From Aquarana catesbeiana (Eukaryota; Chordata; Amphibia; Anura; Ranidae), in contig NC_133325.1 in assembly GCF_042186555.1 (NCBI RefSeq), forward strand, positions 757,065,128 to 757,129,127: DNA of 64,000 nucleotides. Direction: 5' to 3'. Position 1 is the stretch's first letter, and every line of letters starts with the position of its first letter. Position numbers and translations under genes: made by a program. Below the pieces are notes generated by a model that was not told the origin of the DNA, searched no databases, and worked only from the letters and a program-made list of their open reading frames with translations. Positions 11,014-21,600 of this stretch are shown in pieces.

Positions 11014-11593
11014 TAGCACTCTTTTAGCATGAGAAGAAAGCGTCAAGTCCCCCAAAATATCTAAGAGGTAGTTCTTGGGCTGCAAAATATTCGGCAAACC
11101 AAATGTAGAGGATATAAAGGAGCCTCTGTCTTCTCAATATCCCTGAACTATCAGGCAGGACCAGAAGCAGTGGAGGAAGTCGGCCACAGCCTCTACAGCA
11201 TTCTGCTGAGTTACTCAAGCCCATCTTGTATAGTCGAACAGGAGTAAGGTGTGAATGATAGAATTATACAGCTAAAAATTTTCTATCTTTGGGCGAGATA
11301 ACGGAATTTTTATAGGTGTCACTAGATTCCGGCCAATTTGCATCCACAAGTGGTATATTCAGGGAGGCCAATTTGATCTGTGCAGCAAGGGCAGAGTAAT
11401 AAATAGAGAGTTTAGTAGGGTCCGGCCATCTTAACATCTTTTCTAAGTGTGGCACTTGGATGGGACTATCCAAGGACCTAAATTGGGCACATACTGCATG
11501 GCGAAGCTGATAATAGTAAAATATATAATTGGAGGACAAATCAAAATCCGTCCGTAACAGTGCACCAACTTTAGTAAATCCCCAGTATGTCAT
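11014..11593 (-). pseudogene. L1 ORF2 C-terminal relic
   Basis: On the minus strand, 11593-11264 reads 'IFYYYQLRHAVCAQFRSL' and 'PTKLSIYYSALAAQIKLAS', the style of the region after the reverse transcriptase in L1-clade ORF2 proteins. In another frame, 11230-11014 gives 'ADFLHCFWSCLIVQ', 'FISSTFGLPNILQPKNYLL' and 'LTLSSHAKRVLR'. That block resembles the C-terminal Cys/His segment, compare 'YLHIWWTCPVIQTFW' in the intact L1 at 18608-22399. Stops and a frame change separate the parts. A short, old, 5'-truncated L1 fragment of another subfamily. Confidence 0.65.
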
Positions 11594-12300
11594 TCATTCC
11601 CAAGACTTTTGACATACCTCCACACTGCATCTAGATGGCACAGACCTGTTTCTTTCACATAGGCAACATCTTTACACTTTGGGTCAGGATTTTGGTTTGA
11701 TACCATAATTCACATCTGTCATGACCTACCAGACGACAGTTCACACTTTCAGCCATGTAAATCTAAGGATTAGCATTTATGAAGCCTTCCTGACACCTCC
11801 CATCCTGTCATTAGACAATATCAGCCTTTCTGTTGTAAATGGATCAAGAAGTTTCACAGGTGCTAACTATTCAGTGCATTCCATTAGATGTGTTAATGCC
11901 CAGGGGAGTTAGGGTTAACTGCGCAGTGGTACATCAGTCAAAGACTAGGTTATGTCCTGCTAGAGGGGTATATAAGTGTAGGAAGTAGTGCCCTAGGGTT
12001 GTTTGCCTGAGACGGGACCCAGAATGAAGCAAAGGTAACAGACCAATAGCCATTATGTGGAGAGTGATCATGCTAAGGTATGCACACCATTGCACCAGCT
12101 AAACCATTGCTGTGGCCTAAACTATCAACAGAGAAACTGTTGCTATGGGCAATGTGAATCCCATGAACTTATACCATAATTGTTAAGAAAATGCTGGGTG
12201 GAAGGAGCTTATATAGAGAATCTGGCACAATCCCCTGTAAAATTTATCAGGAAAAAGATCATTCCCAGGAAAAGGGGAGGGAAGAGCACTGGGAAATGGG
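11594..12300. other. No recognisable feature
   Basis: Contains a TATA-like 'gggtatataagtg' at 11966 and a short 63-residue frame at 11721-11912 with no family signature. No transposon ends were recognised. It may be single-copy sequence or old repeat. Confidence 0.3.
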
Positions 12301-12900
12301 AATTTTTTGTGTGCCCAAAAGTAAGTAGCTATGTCCCATAAATAAAATCAAAATATTTTATTTCATACAAAAAACATTAAAAATACACAAAATGTGTCAT
12401 CATAAAAGATGTGATATGTTGGACATAGTGCCATATAATACAATTATCTGCATTTGCATTGATCTCACAAGCTTAGGATCAACGCGTTTAGCCCAAATTG
12501 TAGGCTTCTTCAAAATCTAAATTCAAATATTTTTAAACGTATGACATCATATCCAGAAAAGAATATATCATGAGGTGTATTATGTATGTACACCCTAGAG
12601 GGTCACAGAAACCCTCTGATCTGAGGTAAAACAATCAATCTTTAATATTCAGATCGTAGGCCAAAATCAGGTTCGCCATCAAGGAAACAGGCATCAAAAA
12701 GGTAATGTGTAAAGGTAAAAAGGTGGGTAGAAACTGTCAACCGCCTTAAAAGGATCCACATACCACAATAGTATATATATCTAAGTCCACCAGAAGATCC
12801 CCATACTAGGGTATCAGTTGTGCCCACTGTGAACCATAGACAGGGGAGGGAGGGGGAGGTAAGATCTACCGAACACCCATAAAGAAGGTCCAGGTGTCAA
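12301..12900 (-). repeat. Dispersed-repeat-like block with ribozyme-like hairpin
   Basis: AT-rich text with the compact block 'aacgcgtttagccc...taggcttcttca' (12481-12512). On the minus strand this is 'ttgaagaagcc', a 9-nt loop, 'ggct', then 'aaacgcgtt'. The core layout (NUGANGA, stem, xAAA, ACGCGU) is reminiscent of the hammerhead ribozymes carried by many amphibian retroelements, but conserved positions are changed (see findings). No protein-coding frame. Confidence 0.35.
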
Positions 12901-13790
12901 GTGAGGTGTATGTGTAGAACCTCACCATAAGTCCGCAATAATAGTGATCAAAAGTGGTTAGGAGCGCCCAAGAAGTGATCCATATGGTAGGTCCAAAGAT
13001 GTTTGTTTGTTCTACAAAGTCTGATCTGGTCCCTTAGTGAAGATACAGTAAGTTCATGTGTGCCACCATAGTGCATGTAATGAGAGGAATGAAAAATAAT
13101 AGCATTTTCAAGTTAGTTTGTAACATCGGTGTACAGAAGAAAGAGCAGCCAGTTCAGAATGGGGATGGTGGTGGCCAGTGGCAGAGGGTTCCAGTTGGAA
13201 TGGTGATTTAGTTTTTGTCAAAACTTGCCCTTTACAGCAGTGGGTCTCTTTCCTAGGGCTGCTGCGGTACCAAACTTCCTCAGGGACAGGATATGGAACA
13301 TGTAAGAAGCAAGGCCTTACAAGTGTATAGTGATCCCTTTCTAAACCTATGGAGTGGAGCAAGACAAGTGTGTTGTGCTAAAGAACTGGTGGAGGGTATT
13401 TAGTGTTCAGCACTGTTAACTTCAAAATGCTCTGTAGTCTGGTGAGGGGACAGATAGGAACAGACCCATGTAACTGGCTGGAGAGGAGCCTTAATCTTTC
13501 TAGTGTGGGGTCTGTCAGGAACATTCAACTTATGGCTGCCTGCGGGTGGTAACTCAAATTAATTATTATTGTTGTAGGGGAGGCAATTGGTACATATAGC
13601 ACAGTTCCCCCATGTCACAGTCTTCACCTCTCTACCAAATGCTAAAGTTGTTTGTTGTATTGTGCAGTAGAATAATATTTTATGGTGTTACACCTTTATC
13701 CTTGCTAGCCTCTTGAACCAAGTCCAAGGGAAACTATTTGGCCTAAAGTATACCCCAAGAACTTTATTGGCATGTTCATCCTGTTAAAGT
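12901..13790. other. No recognisable feature
   Basis: Mixed-composition sequence. The minus-strand open frame at 13108-13362 ('LHSIGLERDHYTLVRPCFLH', about 84 residues) has no recognisable domain and no supporting context, so it is not called as a gene. No inverted ends or tandem structure were noticed. Confidence 0.3.
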
Positions 13791-13794
13791 TACA

Positions 13795-14278
13795 GTATAT
13801 GGGTTTGTTGGACATCCAATTCCACAATCATGACCATTAAGATGGAATTGCCCCTTTCCCTTTTGGGGCAATTCCCACTTTTCTGGGAAGGCATTTCACA
13901 AGATTTTGGAGTCTGTCTATGAGAATGACAATTCAGCCGAAAGGGAATTTGTGAAGTCGGGTACTGATGTTTGTGAAGACCAGGCTCATAATTAGCATTC
14001 CAATTCATCCCAAAAAAGGTGTTCTGTAGGGTTGAGCTCAGAGCTTTGTGCAGGCCACTTAGGTTCTTCCACACCAAATACACCAAACCATGTCTTTATG
14101 GAGCTAGCTTTGTGACATGGTCATAGTTATGCTGGGAAAGAAAAGGGCCTTAAACAAACTGTTGTCAAAGCGTTGAAAGTGCACAATTGTCTAAAATATC
14201 TTGGTATGCTTTAGCACTGACAGTACCCTTCTTTGGAAACACCTGAAATCTATTATTTGGAGTGGTGTACAGCATATA
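13795..14278 (-). pseudogene. Tc1 transposase C-terminal relic, antisense
   Basis: Minus-strand reading finds 'KGTVSAKAYQDILDNCALST' (14230 down), then 'WPAQS-ELNP-EH' type text in the third catalytic block (around 14030). Conserved 3' coding words follow towards 13860, and 'gtccaacaaacccatat' in the 3' tail at about 13800. These are known landmarks of a fish/amphibian Tc1 family. Multiple frameshifts occur. Its 5' part is missing and it abuts Tc1-B at 14281. Confidence 0.75.
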
Positions 14279-14280
14279 TA

Positions 14281-15810
14281 AAGTGGGGATGGAAAATATT
14301 TAGACCCCCTTAAAATTTTCACTCTTTGTTATATTGCAGCCAATTTTTTTTTCCTCATTATTGTACACACAGCATCCCATATTGACAGAAAAACACAGAT
14401 TTGTTGACATTTTTGCAGATTTGTTAAAAAAGAAAAACTGAAATATCACATGGTCCTAAGTATTCAGACCCTTTGCTATGACACTCATATATTTAACTCA
14501 GGTGCTGTCCATTTCTTCTGATCATCCTTGAGATGATTCTACACCTTCATTTGAGTCCAGCTGTGTTTGATTATACTGATTGGACTTGATTAGGAAAGCA
14601 ACACACCTGTCTATATAAGACCTTACAGCTCACAGTGCATGTCAGAGCAAATGAGAATCATGAGATCAAAGGAACTGCCTGAAGAGCTCAGAGACAGAAT
14701 TGTGGCAAGGCACAGATCTGGCCAAGGTTACAAAAAAATTTCCGCTGCACTTACGGTTCCTAAGAGCACAGTGGCCTCCATAATCCTTAAATGGAAGACG
14801 TTTGGGACGACCAGAACTCTTCCTAGAGCTGGCCGTCCGGCCAAACTGAGCTATCGGGGGAGAAGAGCCTTGGTGAGAGAGGTAAAGAAGAACCCAAAGA
14901 TCACTGTGGCTGAGCTCCAGAGATGCAGTCGGGAGATGGGAGAAAGTTGTAGAAAGTCAACCATCACTGCAGCCCTCCAGTCGGGGCTTTATGGCAGAGT
15001 GGCCCGACGGAAGCCTCTCCTTAGTGCAAGACACATGAAAGCCTGCATGGAGTTTGCTAAAAAACACCTGAAGGACTCCAAGATGGTGAGAAATAAGATT
15101 CTTTGGTCTGATGAGACCAAGATAGAACTTTTTGGCCTTAATTCTAAGAGGTATGTGTGGAGAAAACCAGGCACTGCTCATCACCTGTCCAATACAGTCC
15201 CAATAGTGAAGCATGGCGGTGGCAGCATCATGCTGTGGGGGTGTTTTTCAGCTGCAGGGACAGGACGACTGGTTGCAATCGAGGGAAAGATGAATGCGGC
15301 CAAGTACAGGGATATCCTGGATGAAAACCTTCTCCAGAGTGCTCAGGACCTCAGACTGGACTGAAGGTTTACCTTCCAACAAGACAATGACCCTAAGCAC
15401 ACAGCTAAGATAACAAAGGAGTGGCTTCGCAACAACTCAGTGACTGTTCTTGAATGGCTCAGCCAGAGCCCTGACTTAAACCCAATTGAGCATCTCTGGA
15501 GAGACCTAAAAATGTCTGTCCACCAACGTTTACCATCCAACCTGACAGAACTGAAGAGGATCTGCAAGGAGGAATACTTCTACTAAATACTGAGCAAAGG
15601 GTCTGAATACTTAGGACCATGTGATATTTCAGTTTTTCTTTTTTAATAAATCTGCAAAAAATGTCAACAATTCTGTGTTTTTCTGTCAATGTGGGGTGCT
15701 ATGTGTACATTAATGAGGAAAAAAATGAACTTAAATGATTTTAGTAAATGGCTGCAATATAACAAAGAGTGAACAATTTAAGGGGGTCTGAATACTTTCC
15801 GTCCCCACTG
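14281..15810 (+). mobile_element. Tc1/mariner element B, nearly complete
   Basis: A 1530-bp element between TA at 14279-14280 and TA at 15811-15812. Ends are inverted: left 'agtggggatggaaaatattt', right 'aatactttccgtccccactg'. Pairing extends through 'ttatattgcagcca' (14330) and its complement (15750), about 60 bp with further similarity inside ('cacatggtcctaagtattca' against 'tgaatacttaggaccatgtg'). It carries the transposase frame below. Confidence 0.93.
14639..15586 (+). pseudogene. Tc1-B transposase with one early stop and 3' deletion
   Basis: A DD34E transposase, cutting at TA and binding its own inverted repeats. The ATG-initiated frame runs 241 residues: bipartite HTH in about residues 10-110 with 'GRPAKL' as AT-hook-like linker, first catalytic Asp in 'ILWSDETKIELF' (D158), and 'VKHGGGSIMLWGCFS'. 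A TGA at 15362-15364, where Arg is usual (CGA to TGA fits CpG decay), interrupts it. The same frame continues with 'FQQDNDPKHT' (second Asp) and 'SPDLNPIEHLW' (Glu, 34 residues later), so the triad is present on both sides of the stop. The tail after 'ELKRICKEE' lacks about 20 residues and ends out of register at TAA 15584-15586. Confidence 0.9.
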
Positions 15811-15816
15811 TATGTA

Positions 15817-17456
15817 CAGTCAGGTCCATAAATATTGGGACATCGACACAATTTGAATCTTTTTGGCTCTAAACACAACCACAATGGATTTGAAATGAAA
15901 TGAACAAGATGTGCTTTAACTGCAGACTATCAGCTTTAATTTGAGGATATTTACATCCAAATCAGGTGAACGATGTAGAAATTACAACAGTTTGTATATG
16001 TGCCTCCCACTTTTTAAGGGACCAAAAGTAATGGGACAATTGGCTGCTCAGCTGTTCCATGGCCAGGTGTCTGTTATTCCCTCATTATCCCATTTACAAG
16101 GAGCAGATAAAAGGTCCAGAGTTAATTTCAAGTGTGCTATTTGCATTTGGAATCTTTTGCTGTCAACTCTCAATATGAGATCCAAAGAGCTGTCACTATC
16201 AGTGAAGCAAGCCATCATTAGGCTGAAAAAACAAAGCAAAACCATCAGAGAGATAGCAAAAACATTAGGTGTGGCCAAATCAACTGTTTGGAACATCCTT
16301 AAAAAGAAAGAATGCGCCGGTGAGCTCAGCAACACCAAAAGACCACAGAAAACAACTGTGGTGGGTGACCGAAGAATTCTTTCCCTGGTGAAGAAAACAC
16401 CCTTCACAACAGTTGGCCAGGTCAAGAACACTCTCCAGGAGGTAGGTGTATGTGTGTTAAAGTCAACAATCAAGAGAAGACTTCACCAGAGTGAATACAG
16501 AGGGTTCACCACAAGATGTAAACCATAGGTGAGCCTCAAAAACAGGAAGGCCAGATTAGAGTTTGCCAAACAACTTCTAAAAAAGCCTTCACAGTTCTGG
16601 AACAACATCCTATGGACAGATGAGACCAAGATCAACTTGTACCAGAGTGATAGGAAGAGAAGAGTATGGAGAAGGAAAGGAACTGCTCATGATCCAAAGC
16701 ATACCACCTCATCAGTGAAGCATGGTGGTGGTAGTGTCATGGCGTGGGCATGTATAACTACCAATGGAACTGGTTCTCTTGTATTTATTGATGATGTGAC
16801 TGCTGACAAAAGCAGCAGGGTGAATTCTGAAGTGTTTCGGGCAATATTATCTGCTCAGATTCAGCAAAATGCTTCAAAAATCATTGGATGGTGCTTCACA
16901 GTGCAGATGGACAATGACCCGAAGCATACTCCGAAAGGAACCAAAGAGTTTTTTAAGGGAAAGAAGTGGAATGTTATGCAATGGCCAAGTCAATCACCTG
17001 ACCTGAATCCGAATGAGCAGGCATTTTACTTGCTGAAGACAAAACTGACGGGAAAATGCCCCAAGAACAAGCAGGAACTGAAGACAGTTGCAGTAGAGGC
17101 CTGGCAGAGCATCACCAAGGATGAAACCCAGCGTCTGGTGATGTCTATGCATTCCAGACTTCAGGCTGTAATTCACTGCAAAGGATTTGCAATCAAGTAT
17201 TAAAAAGTGAAAGTTTGATGGATGATTGTTAATCTGTCCCACTACTTTTGGTCCCTTAAAAAGTGGGAGGCACATATACAAACTGTTGTAATTCCTACAC
17301 CGTTCACCTGATTTGGATGTAAATACCCTCAAATTAAAGCTGAAAGTATGTAGTTAAGGCACATCTTGTTCGTTTCATTTCAAATCCATTGTGGTGGTGT
17401 ATAGAGCCAAAAAGATTAGAATTGTGTTGATGTCCCAATATTTATGGACCTGACTG
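15817..17456 (+). mobile_element. Tc1/mariner element C, full length
   Basis: A 1640-bp element between TA at 15815-15816 and TA at 17457-17458, starting 'cagtcaggtccataaatatt' and ending with its complement 'aatatttatggacctgactg'. Inverted repeats extend about 200 bp, including the inner pair near 'aagtgggaggcacatataca' (17262) and its complement at 15990. It lies only 6 bp ('tatgta') from element B. Confidence 0.95.
16175..17203 (+). pseudogene. Tc1-C transposase, full length with one in-frame stop
   Basis: From ATG 16175 the frame spans 342 codons to TAA 17201-17203, the normal Tc1 length. Residues 1-115 form the two HTH subdomains ('RSKELSLSVKQAIIRLKKQ', 'GVAKSTVWNILKK', then 'VGQVKNTLQEVGV'). 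A single TAG at 16526-16528 follows 'RCKP'. Downstream in the same frame lie 'ILWTDETKINLY' (first Asp), 'VKHGGGSVMAWACI', 'QMDNDPKHTP' (second Asp) and 'SPDLNPNEQAF' (Glu, 34 residues on; Ile/His more usual around it). No frameshift was seen. Apart from the stop codon the protein looks complete, implying recent inactivation, a readable stop or a sequence error. Confidence 0.92.
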
Positions 17457-17464
17457 TATATGTA

Positions 17465-17508
<44 letters not shown>
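17457..17508. repeat. (TA)n / (TG)n microsatellite
   Basis: Begins at the TA target duplication of Tc1-C ('tatatgtatgtatatgtg') and continues as about 30 bp of pure TA. It may have grown from the target site. Confidence 0.9.
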
Positions 17509-17512
<4 letters not shown>

Positions 17513-18150
17513 ACAGTCATAGAGTTTCTCTTTAATACTGAAAGTGTTTCACCTTAATTCACCTTAACCTTGCCCTTGTCTTCCTCTCTCATTCCTTAAA
17601 GTTTACATTTACTGCCTGAGAAGCTCTAATAGACACTTATGTTAATGAAGAGCTGAGCGCTGACAGAAATTTCCTTCAGCAGCAGATGTGTGAAATATCT
17701 GAATAGTTTCTGGTAGAAGTCATTCCTATTCAGAGTTTGAAGGAGAGAAGTGGTTTAAGGTGCTCTAGGTGCTCCATTGTGCGTAAATCTGATCAGAAGA
17801 ATGTGTGAACGAGAGGTCATCCTGGGAAAATATCTGTTATCTATTAGCTCCATTTTTCGTAAAAGAAAATGTCATATGGGGGCTTCAGTGAATCAATATT
17901 AAATATGGCAAAATCCTTGACCGCTATTACTTCCTTCCCCTAAAGCAGTGGTATCAGTTATTGCAATTTTGATGTTGCATTAGGCCATGTCCCTGATGGG
18001 GAGGTGAAATAATTTTATATTAAGGACTGGATCAGTACAGTCACTGTACAGCACTTATAAGCACAATGCAAAACATGCATATATAATAAGCAAATGTGTC
18101 TGTACCATCAAATTTCAGGAATGATCTATTTAATGTTAGCCAATCTCCAG
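17509..18150. promoter_or_regulatory. Unique-looking DNA; possible conserved non-coding element
   Basis: No coding frame, no transposon ends and no simple repeats between the Tc1 cluster and the L1. About 17600-17900 has a CNE-like texture ('cacttatgttaatgaagag', 'gcgctgacagaaatttcctt'). The last bases are the L1 target duplication. Function is speculative. Confidence 0.25.
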
Positions 18151-18607
18151 GCAATGTGTTTTTTTTTCCTTGTCAAAAGAAGTTTATTGAGTATACAATG
18201 TTATAAAGATACATAAATATACATAAAGTAAGTTTACAAGGATCTATAAAGTAAGCTCATTGTTTTACAGTAGGGTTTATATAGGTAAATATCATGAAAT
18301 TTCAAATATTAAACATTGGGTTCACGTAAACCTAAATTAAAGATATATATCATTTCCTTAGTTACTTTTGTAAGTATTTAAATGATTTATACCTACTATA
18401 CATATTGTTTACAAGTAGAGTGTATATAGGTCAAATAAGTTCTGATAATGAGCTTTAATCGTAAGGTGGAGAAAGGGAAAGAGAAAGAAGAAAAAGGGTT
18501 GAAAGGTAGAGGTATGGTCCACAAGGTTGTCCCGCTCGTCAGTTTATTATTCTTTTTAGTTCTCTTTGAAGCCTTAGAATGGGTGTCTCTGTAAGTCATT
18601 TAATCTG

Positions 18608-21600
18608 TTACCATGGCAACAGGACAGAGTCATTGAAATTTGACAGGAACTGTTGTTTTATCCAAGGATGCCAAAGTTTTTCAAATTTTGGAATTTGATT
18701 TTGATCGATGGCTACCATCTTAGCATGGGACATTGTATTATTTATTCTGTGAATTGTTTCTGCTAGTACCAATGTAGGAGATTTCCATGCCTTGGCCACT
18801 GTTTGTTTTGCAGCCGTTATTAGTTGGATCATAAGTTTGAATTGAGAGAGTGTTAACCATTCCGGTTTTAGATTAAGTAAAGTTAAATATGGATCTGGTT
18901 GTATTATTTTTTTAAATATTTTAGATGCAATCACGAAGACTTCCTTCCAGAAGGTTTGGATTACTGGGCACGTCCACCATATGTGTAAATATGTGCCTAT
19001 TTCTGGGCATCCTCGAAAACAAAGAGTTGAGGTATTAGGTGAATATTTTGCCACTCTAGCGGGTATAAGGTACCAGCGAGTTAGGACTTTATAATTTGTC
19101 TCTAGTGCCAAGATGTTGGGTGAAGATGACTTAGATGTGAGCCATATATTAGACCAGTCCGTGTCTTCTAAAGTTCGTCCCAGGTCCTCCTCCCACCTCT
19201 GAACGTAAGAGGGTCTATTAAGATTTGCTACTCCATATAATTGATTATAAAGTGATGAAATTGTACCTTTAGCAAATGGATCTTTTGTACAGATTGATTC
19301 AAAAATGGATAATTGGGATAATGGTGTATCCCCCTTTAGGAATGGTGTATAGAAATTTTTGATTTGGAGATATCTAAATATCTCAGAGTTTGGTAGATCA
19401 TATTTTTCTCTAAGCGATGGGAATGAAAGGAATGATTTAGATGCTATGAAGTCATTTAGTGTCTGAATGCCTGATGTTGTCCAAGCTTTAAAAGAATTTG
19501 GGTAGATCCATGCCGGATAAAAGGCCGGATTTCTGATAAAAGAAAGGAGAGGATTGTGTGGAGATTGTAACTGATATTTGGTTTTTAGTTTATCCCAGAG
19601 AGATAAGAAGTGTTTAGTTATGGGATTATGAATTTTAAAGCGGTCTTTAGGATCAAGCCATAATAAATTTGATATTAATAGAGGGTCATTTTCTGAAGCC
19701 TCTATAAATACCCATAATGGGATTTCCTGTTTTGCATGGTATTTGGACAGACTGGCCAAATGTGCTGCTCTGTAGTAGTTAGTAAAATTAGGGTATCCCA
19801 GGCCTCCTTTATTTTTGGGAAGATGTAGTGTGTGTATAGGTATACGTGGTTTAGAAGAGCCCCATATAAACAAAGTTGCTCTTTTTTGTACTATTCTCAA
19901 AAAATAGGAAGGAATTGGAATAGGGAGGACTCTGAATAGATAAAGCAATTTGGGTAGAATAGTCATTTTGATTGCATTAATCTTCCCTATCCAGGATAAA
20001 GGAAGTTGCGACCATTGTTTTATTAGATTTGTGATCTGTCTTAATACAGGAGGATAATTGGTTGAGAATAAGTCAGAATGAGATGCTGTTAAATGAATTC
20101 CAAGATATGGGATTGATTTTTCTGCCCATGTGAATGGGAGTGCAGCCCTAGCCGGGATCAATTCCATGTTTGTGAGTGAAATATTAAGCACTAGGCATTT
20201 CTTAGGATTAATCATAAGGCCGGATAGGGCTGCAAATCCATCAAGAGCTGGTATTAAATTAGGACCAGAGACCTGTGGTGATGATAGAAAAAGTAATATA
20301 TCGTCTGCAAATATACATAATTTGTGTGTAATACCTCCTACTTCAATGCCAGTTATAGTTTGGTTTGTTCTGATGTATTGGGCCATGGGTTCGAGTATAA
20401 GGGCAAATAATAAGGGAGATAATGGGCAACCCTGTCGGGTACCTCTTTCGATATTAAAGGCTTCAGATTTGTATCCAGCATATTTTATATAGGCTTTGGG
20501 TTTATTATATAATGCTTTGATCCATGTTAAAAAGTGGGGTCCAAAACCCCATTTTTGTAATGAATATTGCATATATTGCCAGGATACTGTGTCAAATGCC
20601 CTCTTAATATCGAGAGATAGAAAACATAAAGGGATTTTCCGTTTTTTAGCAATATGTGCCAATAACACTGCCCTGCGTATATTATCGCCTGCCTGTCTAT
20701 TTGGCATGAAGCCTACTTGATCTCTATGTATTAATTTTCCTATAATGCTATTGAGGCGTTTTGCTATTATTTTTGCTAATAATTTAATATCGAGGTTTAA
20801 CAGAGAGATAGGCCGATAATTCACACAGGAAGTATCATCAGAAAGGGGTTTTGGGATCATACAAACAATTGCCATTAGTGTTTCTTGCCGAAAAGAATGT
20901 CCATCTAGAAGTTTGTTAAAAGTTTCAGTGAGAATGGGAGAGAGTATTTCTGAGAATGTTTTATAGTATAAAGCCGAGTAGCCGTCTGGGCCTGGTCTTT
21001 TGTTAAGTTTTAGGTCTTTTATGGCGTTAGCAACTTCATCTATAGTTATAGGCTCATCCAAACTGCTTTTTTGATTCTGAGATAACTCAGGTAAGGTTAT
21101 TTTTGAGAAGACGGATTCAGCTTCTGTAGGATTAAATTCATTGTTTGTCTTGTATAAAGTTGCGAGATGTGAGTGAAATTTATGGACTATTTTAACTGGA
21201 TTACAAGTGTAAACATTTTTTGATAATTTCAAACGTATTGGTTTGAAAGATTTGTTAGTTGAATTTAATGCCCGAGCCAAATATGTACCTGGTTTGTTTG
21301 TATTCATGTAGAAATTGTGTTTGGAGCGTTTGAGGGATTTATCAACTGACTCAGTGAGAAATAGATCGTATTCCAATCTAGATTTTTCCAGATGAGATTT
21401 TGTACTCTGAGATGGATTATCTTGAAATGATATGTAGGCTGCATTAAAATTGAGTTCTAGTTTTTTTGCTAGATTTTTGCGTTCCCGTTTAAATAGTGCC
21501 ATTTGTCTTTGTATTGTACCACGCAAGACAGGCTTATGAGCTTCCCACAGTGTTATTGGGGAGATGTCTGTTGTATTATTAGTTGATATGTATTCCTTTA

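Noticed and set aside
11721..11912. 63-codon frame
   Set aside because: Length within random expectation and no motif.
15105..15125. 'ctgatgaga' as a hammerhead core
   Set aside because: It lies in the Tc1-B coding sequence (WSDETK codons) with no following GAAA stem arrangement.
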